DNA of 42,008 bases from assembly GCA_963169345.1 (NCBI GenBank), contig CAUJCT010000003.1, positions 1 through 42,008 on the forward strand, in the 5' to 3' direction. This document shows, one piece after another, positions 37,107-42,008 of this stretch. Each line of letters starts with the position of its first letter. Within the stretch, counting starts at the first letter, position 1. Below the pieces are notes generated by a model, which saw only the letters and a list, made by a program, of their open reading frames with translations, did no database searches and was not told the DNA's origin. Origin of the DNA: Bacteroidota bacterium (lineage in GTDB: Bacteria > Bacteroidota > Bacteroidia > NS11-12g > UBA955). The position numbers and the translations under genes were made by a program.

Positions 37107-37665
37107 AAGGTATAATATTTTTTTCTCTGAGGGCGTCTGCTAATTTCTGCTTGGCTCTCATGTATTGTGATCGTACTGTAACTTCTTTTATATCCAGCAT
37201 AGCGGCAATTTCGGGGTATGTAAACCCTTCAATGGCATATAGATTTAGAATAGTTCGGAACCCATTTGGTAACAGGCAAATTTCCTGAATGATATCTTCA
37301 CAGTTTAGTTTTTCCATTTGATCAGGTAGTTCGATAATGGTTGAGGGAGGTGCATTTTCAATATCATCAAATTCGATTCTTTTGTATTTTTTCAGAAAAT
37401 CTATAGAAGCGTGAATGACGATTCGTCTCATCCAGGCGCCTATTGGACCTTCAAATCTATAGTCGTTAATTTTGGTGAAGATCCGGATAAAAGCTTCTTG
37501 CAGGAGGTCATTAGCCAGATCTCTATCGGCCGTAAAGCGGTAAGCAATACCCATAAGTTTGGATGAGTAAAGCTTGTAGAATTCATATTGTGCTCTGCGT
37601 TCGTTTCGTTGGCAGGCTTTAATGAGTTCGTGCTCGTATGGATTAAAATCAACGTCTATAGGCAT
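37087..37665 (-). CDS. ECF-type RNA polymerase sigma factor
   Basis: This 192-residue sigma-70-family protein has region 2 (YEFYKLYSSKLMGIAYRFTA, DRDLANDLLQEAFIRIF, PIGAWMRRIVIHASIDFLKK) and region 4 (LPNGFRTILNLYAIEGFTYP, EIAAMLDIKEVTVRSQYMRAKQKL), with a short linker. It would redirect RNA polymerase in response to an envelope signal. The following gene, overlapping by 20 bases, has the right N-terminus to be its anti-sigma partner. The gap upstream (37666-37872) has no clear -7 box, so the operon may be read by another promoter type, perhaps its own. Confidence 0.92.
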   Translation of the reverse strand: MPIDVDFNPYEHELIKACQRNERRAQYEFYKLYSSKLMGIAYRFTADRDLANDLLQEAFIRIFTKINDYRFEGPIGAWMRRIVIHASIDFLKKYKRIEFDDIENAPPSTIIELPDQMEKLNCEDIIQEICLLPNGFRTILNLYAIEGFTYPEIAAMLDIKEVTVRSQYMRAKQKLADALREKNIIPYVSKSI

Positions 37666-37872
37666 TAGGGGTCTAACCGGTTTAACCCTTTTTTCAATAT
37701 AAATGACTTCAAAATGAGAAGAAATGTTGCAAGGGGTAAAAAATAAAATTCAAAAATAGCAAAAACAGGAAATAAAATGGATCAGTGCCCTAACGCAATC
37801 ATCAGATAATGAGGTGACTATTAGTTAAAAACAATATAAATTTCTACGAACAGATGTAAAAGCGAAACGGTA

Positions 37873-37904
37873 TTTGCAAAATGGTTAAAAAAGACATACC
37901 TTTG
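37873..37904 (+). promoter_or_regulatory. Promoter TTTG-N20-TACCTTTG of tRNA-Met
   Basis: TTTG (37873-37876) and TACCTTTG (37897-37904) are 20 bases apart. The tRNA begins 19 bases after the -7 box. This is the clearest promoter in the window. Confidence 0.8.
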
Positions 37905-37922
37905 CACCTCATTTTAAAAAAT

Positions 37923-37996
37923 GGCGGGGTAGCTCAGGTGGTTAGAGCGTAGGATTCATAACCCTAAGGCCGGGAGTTCAACTCTCCCCTCCGCTA
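37923..37996 (+). tRNA. tRNA-Met (CAT), elongator type
   Basis: A cloverleaf folds with acceptor GGCGGGG/CTCCGCT, D arm AGCTCAGGTGGTTAGAGCG, anticodon loop TTCATAA and T arm GGGAG/CTCCC around TTCAACT. The discriminator is A and CCA is not encoded. The anticodon stem lacks the three G-C pairs of initiator tRNA. It shows an A-C mismatch at the pair next to the loop (TAGGA/CCCTA), where a T-A pair would be usual. Confidence 0.95.
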
Positions 37997-38006
37997 CGAA
38001 AAATTA

Positions 38007-38033
38007 AAAACCGCCCACAAGGCGGTTTTTTTT
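38007..38033 (+). terminator. Rho-independent terminator of tRNA-Met
   Basis: Stem AAACCGCC/GGCGGTTT with a 5-base loop and eight T follows the tRNA by 10 bases. Confidence 0.92.
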
Positions 38034-38160
38034 ATTTTTCGTTGTCCCGTAGCGTGATTGAAGCGCAGCGGAAATCTCTGCTACTGGGACTTTCAATCGT
38101 TAATAATATCCTTCAAAAAGTTCGACACTTCTTCTATCTGGTCTACCATGAAGCAGAAAA

Positions 38161-38188
38161 AGCTCGGAACAAAATTCCGGGCTTTTTT
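38161..38188. terminator. Terminator-like hairpin in repeat copy 1
   Basis: Stem AGCTCGGAA/TTCCGGGCT (one T-G) followed by six T on the plus strand. Five A precede it, so it could also work on the minus strand. Confidence 0.7.
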
Positions 38189-38340
38189 CATAATATTGGT
38201 CGAGCTTTCACGCCTTCATGGTTGTCCCGTAGCGTGATTGAAGCGCAGCGGAAATCTCTGCTACTGGGACTTTCAATCGTTAATAATATCCTTCAAAAAG
38301 TTTGACACTTCGCCTATCTGGTCTACCATGTAGCAGAAAA

Positions 38341-38368
38341 AGCTCGGAACGAAATTCCGAGCTTTTTT
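38341..38368. terminator. Terminator-like hairpin in repeat copy 2
   Basis: Stem AGCTCGGAA/TTCCGAGCT is fully paired here (the T-G of copy 1 is T-A) and is followed by six T. Confidence 0.7.
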
Positions 38369-38758
38369 CATTATGTAAGTCGAGCTTTCACACCTTTGCT
38401 GTTGCCACGTGCCGTGAATGAAGTGTAGCAGAATTCTCTGGTACAGTGGCTACATGCTAATCAAATTATTTAATTCCTAAAATTCGACATTTCGACTGTT
38501 CAGTCTACAAATAAGAAAGAAGCTTAGCAAAGATGTGAATCTTTATTATTTAGATGGGTACAACATAGGTACAACAAATTATAGGTAAATCATGGACTTT
38601 AGGGAAAATTACTTTTGAATAATATTACTGATTTTGATAAAGATTAAATGACAACTGGGCTTTATTTTATACTCTTATATTTAACATGTGATTATAGTTG
38701 TAAAGTGCTTGTCGATATTTTAGAATTACATTTTAAATGATTATTTTAGCTTTATAAT

Positions 38759-38881
38759 ATGATCAAATATCTGGTGTTTATTGTAGGGATTTTATGAGAA
38801 AGCAGTATTGCTAATAAAACAATCGTAAGTATTAAATCAGATACCACCTGGACTACGAATGTTATTGGAGCAGTTACAAAG
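38759..38881 (+). pseudogene. Signal-peptide start of the 38882 gene, cut by an in-frame TGA
   Basis: ATG at 38759 is in frame with 38882 and reads MIKYLVFIVGIL, then TGA (38795-38797), then ESSIANKTIVSIKSDTTW and on into the open frame. A box TAGCTTTA (one base from TAnnTTTG) ends just five bases before this ATG. The leader looks like a signal peptide, so the original gene probably spanned 38759-39385 (209 codons including the stop). The gap before it (38526-38758) is AT-rich and holds a direct repeat GGTACAACA (38554-38562 and 38570-38578) but no gene. Confidence 0.65.
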
Positions 38882-39385
38882 ATGTCTCTTATTATTCAAA
38901 ATAGAAAAGTGCAGGATTTATATTATTCTTCAGGTAAGTTGGATTCTTTTTTTATATATGATTCCCTTTGCGGAGAATATGAAATTTTAAGAAATGTTGG
39001 ATCAAAGTCAGATTTTAAAGATTCTGTTTTGTACTCCGGATGTGCATTTACAGTGGACTTATCCTTTCATGAAAGTGTCGATGATATCTATAGTTTTTAT
39101 TTACAAAGACAAAAAAGAAAGGATAGTTTTGAATTGAATCTTTGGTTTCCTGTGGAAAAATGTAATATATATAGCTATGTCGTATTCAAGGATTCGGAGG
39201 AGGTTTTAACTCTAAATGATAATTCTCCAGTTATTAGATTGGTGTTGCCTTTTAATCATTCGAAAAGAAAAATAGTTTATTCCATCAAAAAAATAATACA
39301 AAAGAAAAATACTTTATACATTAATAGTTCACGCATTCTATTTACTGAGTTAAATGACAAGGTGTTTGGTGGTGAAATAAAATGA
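38882..39385 (+). CDS. Hypothetical protein, probably missing its export signal
   Basis: The first ATG after the in-frame TGA gives 167 residues. The chain is beta-rich (KLDSFFIYDSLCGEYEIL, FTVDLSFHESVDDIYSFYLQ, SYVVFKDSEEVLTLNDN) and resembles no family I know. Without the upstream part it would stay in the cytoplasm; with it, it would be exported. I think the intact product was a secreted or surface protein and that this copy is inactive unless the stop is an error. Confidence 0.5.
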   Translation: MSLIIQNRKVQDLYYSSGKLDSFFIYDSLCGEYEILRNVGSKSDFKDSVLYSGCAFTVDLSFHESVDDIYSFYLQRQKRKDSFELNLWFPVEKCNIYSYVVFKDSEEVLTLNDNSPVIRLVLPFNHSKRKIVYSIKKIIQKKNTLYINSSRILFTELNDKVFGGEIK

Positions 39386-39503
39386 AATTGATATCTATTT
39401 AACGTTTTATTTTCTTATAATGTAATTTCTGTAGATAAATCCTCACTCCGCGCTAAATTCCAGAATTTAAGCCTTATGTTTTAGTTATTTAGAGCATTGT
39501 TCT

Positions 39504-39511
39504 TATATTTG
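39504..39511 (+). promoter_or_regulatory. -7 box TATATTTG of the 39529 gene
   Basis: The box ends 17 bases before the ATG. No TTG at the expected place. Confidence 0.55.
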
Positions 39512-39528
39512 CCTCATAAATAAGGATT

Positions 39529-40578
39529 ATGAAATTAAAATCTATTCTGTTCAGCTTCTTGCTGGGATGTGCTGTCGTTTTCTCTAATGACACCTTTGCT
39601 CAAAAAAAATCTAAGGACGATGGTCCTACTAAACAGTTGGATGATATTGGTTACAGAGAACTCCGAAATCTGGGGACCATTATCGAAAATGAAGAAGTTC
39701 GCGGTTACTACCTTTTTAGACGTGAAAAGAAAACCGGTGGCGGGATGGCCAGTTTCAAACTCGATTTGTTTGATGTAGATATCAAAAGTCTGAGGTCGAT
39801 AAAAATGCAAAGACCTAAAAAGTCGCAACTCGTAGAGATGAGTTTTAATGGCTCGGCTTTCTTTCTGATGATGACCAATAAAAAAGGCATTGATATGCTG
39901 ACTTATGATCCAGAGGGTAAAAAACTCGGAGAAATCAGTATTAAGAAAGTCAATAAGTACGAAAGAGGTCGCATTTATCAGGCAATGACGAGTAAAGAAG
40001 GAAGCAATTCGTCTGTTTATCCAACCAGTAACGGCTTTGTTAGGCAGACTCTGGAGAAAAACAGAAAACTGGGTTACACCATAGAAGCCTATTCCAATTC
40101 AATGAAATTGCAATGGGCCGTGCATTCTAACAGAGTTTCTGATAAAATTGAAACAGCTGACATCATGTATTGCTCAGGGAAATATGTTGCTGTTTTGAGA
40201 ATGGAGAAGAAAAATATGATGACAAGAGATGTCGATATGTTTGTCTTGATGCTGGATGCCGTTACAGGTGACAAGATTTTTGAAATTCCAATGAAAGAAC
40301 TATCTGATTTGAGTGTTTTGGGGTGTCATGTGGATGAAGAAAAAAATGAAGTGTATCTCAATGGTGAATATTTTGCTAAAGGGAAAAATATCATGAACTC
40401 AAAGAGTGAGGGTTTGTATATGATGAAGGTAGATATGGAGGGCAAGGAATTGAAGATGGAAAAAATGTCGTGGAAGAAAGACCTCTTATCATTAACAGTT
40501 AAAGAGGAAGAAAAGGGCAAAAGCAATGAGAACATGCGTTTTTATATTCATAAAGTTGTGACTGCTGTCAATGCCTGA
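39529..40578 (+). CDS. Secreted protein, 3' end cut off by the IS3-family element
   Basis: The protein has a signal peptide (MKLKSILFSFLLGCAVVFSNDTFAQ) and a body of short beta-blade-like repeats (FKLDLFDVDIKSLRSIKM, FVLMLDAVTGDKIFEIPM, GLYMMKVDMEGKELKMEKMSW), reminiscent of a beta-propeller. The last host codons are GTC AAT G; the remaining bases of the final codon and the stop TGA come from the IS. Joining the host sequence across the element restores an open frame (GTC AAT GGA CA...). So 349 residues is a truncated form of a longer protein whose end lies beyond the window. Function unknown. Confidence 0.8.
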   Translation: MKLKSILFSFLLGCAVVFSNDTFAQKKSKDDGPTKQLDDIGYRELRNLGTIIENEEVRGYYLFRREKKTGGGMASFKLDLFDVDIKSLRSIKMQRPKKSQLVEMSFNGSAFFLMMTNKKGIDMLTYDPEGKKLGEISIKKVNKYERGRIYQAMTSKEGSNSSVYPTSNGFVRQTLEKNRKLGYTIEAYSNSMKLQWAVHSNRVSDKIETADIMYCSGKYVAVLRMEKKNMMTRDVDMFVLMLDAVTGDKIFEIPMKELSDLSVLGCHVDEEKNEVYLNGEYFAKGKNIMNSKSEGLYMMKVDMEGKELKMEKMSWKKDLLSLTVKEEEKGKSNENMRFYIHKVVTAVNA

Positions 40579-40618
40579 AATAGGTTGACCATAAAAAGAG
40601 AAAAAATGGTTAAATAAT

Positions 40619-41044
40619 ATGGCAAACAGAGAAACATTTAAATTGACGTTAGCACAACGTCGACGCAGAAACTTCAGCGAAAGTTTTAAAATTCAAAAAG
40701 TTAGGGAAATCGAAATAGGAATGACAAAAGTTTCCGAAATTTGTAAGCAGTATGAGCTCTCAGATGTATCAATATACAAATGGCTCGAAAAATATGGAAG
40801 CATGAAGAACAAAAAAGAAAGAATCATTGTCGAAACAGAAAGTGACACAAAGCAGCTGTTAGAGCTTAAGAAAAAAGTGGCTGAACTAGAGCGTATCATT
40901 GGTCAGAAGCAGATATTGCTTGAATTTAAAGACAAGATGATTGATATCGCTGAGGAGATGTATGGCGTTGATATCAAAAAAAAACTTTCAGAAAAACCAT
41001 CGAATACTTCTGGAAAGAAAGAGAAGGACGATCCTTCAGTTTAA
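40619..41044 (+). CDS. IS3-family OrfA (HTH and leucine zipper)
   Basis: This 141-residue DNA-binding part of an IS3 transposase has a helix-turn-helix (FKIQKVREIEIGMTKVSEIC, YELSDVSIYKWLEKYG) and a coiled-coil zipper (LLELKKKVAELERIIGQKQI). In IS3 elements OrfA alone represses, and the fused OrfAB transposes. The frame contains a run of nine A at 40976-40984 (codons AAA AAA AAA, then CTT), a typical -1 slippage site. After slipping, translation enters the orfB frame. Confidence 0.9.
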   Translation: MANRETFKLTLAQRRRRNFSESFKIQKVREIEIGMTKVSEICKQYELSDVSIYKWLEKYGSMKNKKERIIVETESDTKQLLELKKKVAELERIIGQKQILLEFKDKMIDIAEEMYGVDIKKKLSEKPSNTSGKKEKDDPSV

Positions 41045-41082
41045 CACAACTGTATTCAGCCCTTAATATTAGCAAACAAGCT

Positions 41083-41859
41083 GTGCACAAGATGCTTGAT
41101 TCAGTAAACCGACGGCGAGCAGAACGTTTTCAGGTTATAAATATGGTCAACAAAATACGCGAAGATCATCCTACAATGGGATGTCGAGACATGTATTACA
41201 AACTAATGCCGGAATTTATAGGAAGAGACTCATTTGAAGCCTTGTGCAAAGAAGCTGGCTTAAATAGCAGAACACATAAAAATATGAGAAGAACTACTGA
41301 TAGTACAGGAGTGGTCCGATTTGATAATTTGACAGAAAACATTAAAGCAGACAGATTAAATAAAATATGGACCAGCGACATCACATATTATGAATTAAAC
41401 GGTCGATTTTATTTTATTACATTTATACTGGATGCATGCTCCAGTCGTATTATTGGACATGTTGTATCAAAGACTCTAAGGACAGAAGAAACTACATTAC
41501 CGGCAATAAAAATGGCAATAAAAGCCAGGACATACAGCGACTTAACAGGATTGATATTCCATTCTGATGGCGGAGGTCAATATTATGATAAAGAGTTCTT
41601 GAAATTGACATCGAAAAACAAAATAAAAAACAGTATGTGCAAATATCCATGGGAGAATGGAATAGCTGAAAGAATCAATGGTGTAATTAAAAATAACTAC
41701 TTAAAACATCGGAGAATTGAGAATTACCAAGACCTAATCAGAGAGGTTGACCATGCAGTACAAATGTATAATTATGATAAACCGCACATAAGGTTAAATA
41801 GAAATACGCCAGTTAAATTTGAAAATAAAATGATATTATTGCATCAGCAAACAAGCTGA
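41083..41859 (+). CDS. IS3-family OrfB (DDE integrase), fused to OrfA by -1 frameshift
   Basis: The frame is a DDE transposase with the catalytic triad in WTSDITYYE (Asp), IFHSDGGGQYYD (Asp) and NGIAERINGVIKNNYL (Glu). ATG at 41083 is not the true start: the frame is open back through the A-run at 40976-40984 and reads TFRKTIEYFWKEREGRSFSL before LYSALNISKQAV, as OrfB N-termini do. The active protein is therefore OrfAB. No stop or frameshift other than the normal one is seen, so the element looks functional. A short hairpin (GGGGTATTTAACCCC, 41898-41912) follows. Confidence 0.93.
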   Translation: MHKMLDSVNRRRAERFQVINMVNKIREDHPTMGCRDMYYKLMPEFIGRDSFEALCKEAGLNSRTHKNMRRTTDSTGVVRFDNLTENIKADRLNKIWTSDITYYELNGRFYFITFILDACSSRIIGHVVSKTLRTEETTLPAIKMAIKARTYSDLTGLIFHSDGGGQYYDKEFLKLTSKNKIKNSMCKYPWENGIAERINGVIKNNYLKHRRIENYQDLIREVDHAVQMYNYDKPHIRLNRNTPVKFENKMILLHQQTS

Positions 41860-42008
41860 CGATGACAGAGTCATTAGATGCAAATTAAGATCTGACGGGG
41901 TATTTAACCCCTTCATATCTTAGCAAACAAGCTAACAATTCCAGATGTAATATCTGCAATTAGGTTAATAGTTAGCGAAAAGCGGTCAACCTTATTTAGG
42001 CATGGACA

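Larger units (their letters stand above)
38041..38525. repeat. 180-bp structured tandem repeat, 2.7 copies
   Basis: Copies begin at 38041, 38221 and 38401, each with GTTG followed by a 10-bp bulged hairpin (38044-38090, 38224-38270, 38404-38450). Copies 1 and 2 are nearly identical for their first 165 bases; copy 3 has diverged. Copies 1 and 2 also hold a terminator-like hairpin. In copy 3 the hairpin stem keeps pairing by compensatory changes. The + strand frame across the copies stays open only because 180 is a multiple of three. Confidence 0.9.
40574..42001 (+). mobile_element. IS3-family insertion sequence, complete
   Basis: The element carries orfA and orfB with a -1 frameshift site. 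Near-terminal inverted repeats are CCTGAAATAGGTTGACC at the left (40574-40590) and, reversed, CCTAAATAAGGTTGACC at the right (41984-42000), 14 of 17 matching. ATG flanks both sides (40571-40573 and 42002-42004), a likely 3-bp target duplication. The ends could be shifted by one or two bases. Confidence 0.88.

Noticed and set aside
38042..38305. Open + strand frame across the 180-bp repeats, starting with TTG
   Set aside because: It is open only because the repeat length is a multiple of three; it runs through hairpins and a terminator and has no homology I recognise.
37997..38760. tRNA-associated integrated phage or island
   Set aside because: No integrase and no duplicated tRNA 3' end is visible; only tandem repeats follow the tRNA.

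Overview
The window is a piece of a Bacteroidota chromosome, AT-rich and probably of the Chitinophagia/Saprospiria type. Four things point there: a short 287-residue primary sigma factor without region 1.1; many promoter boxes of the form TAnnTTTG, some with TTG about 20 bases upstream; several proteins with type IX secretion (T9SS) C-terminal sorting domains; and many SpII lipoproteins and outer-membrane beta-barrels. It looks like one contig of a draft assembly. The first gene is cut at the left edge, and the right edge falls 6-7 bases after the end of an IS3-family element.

Layout. 1-3.8 kb: 3' part of clpC (with an in-frame stop), a beta-barrel, a lipoprotein and a haem-motif lipoprotein. 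3.85-10.02 kb: four tightly packed or overlapping + strand genes (FN3-like T9SS protein, M48 metallopeptidase, frameshifted beta-barrel, lipoprotein) bracketed by a 78-bp direct repeat and palindromic repeats. 10-29 kb: mostly minus-strand housekeeping genes: carB without its allosteric domain, gcvP, a GH1 beta-glucosidase with an LpxH-like phosphoesterase, an NlpC-like lipoprotein, rpoD, Fe/Mn superoxide dismutase, stand-alone homocysteine methyltransferase plus a PAP2-like membrane protein, an MBL hydrolase, an IS110-family element with a probable bridge-RNA region, vanZ-like/gcvH/accD, and class I fructose-bisphosphate aldolase. 29-37.7 kb: repeat DNA, a signal-peptide-plus-sorting-domain mini-protein, a beta-barrel with hscA, two secreted/lipoprotein genes, and an ECF sigma factor overlapping an envelope protein. 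37.9-42 kb: elongator tRNA-Met with a textbook promoter and terminator, a 180-bp structured tandem repeat, a gene with a nonsense codon in its signal peptide, and a secreted-protein gene interrupted by the IS3-family element.

How the genes work together. gcvP and gcvH belong to the glycine cleavage system but lie 11 kb apart; gcvH sits with accD and a vanZ-like gene in one likely operon. metH-N and the PAP2-like gene are four bases apart. The GH1 enzyme follows the LpxH-like gene by seven bases. No complete phage, defence island or CRISPR array is visible.

The strongest candidates for something undescribed are: (1) the 180-bp tandem unit after tRNA-Met, whose hairpin shows three compensatory base-pair changes between copies; (2) the IS110 element sitting in host minisatellite DNA, with a 10-base string in its putative bridge-RNA hairpin that also occurs in those host repeats; (3) the four-gene FN3/M48/beta-barrel/lipoprotein cassette bracketed by repeats; and (4) promoters placed so that several envelope-protein mRNAs would be leaderless. 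All functional calls are from reading the sequence; no database search was run.
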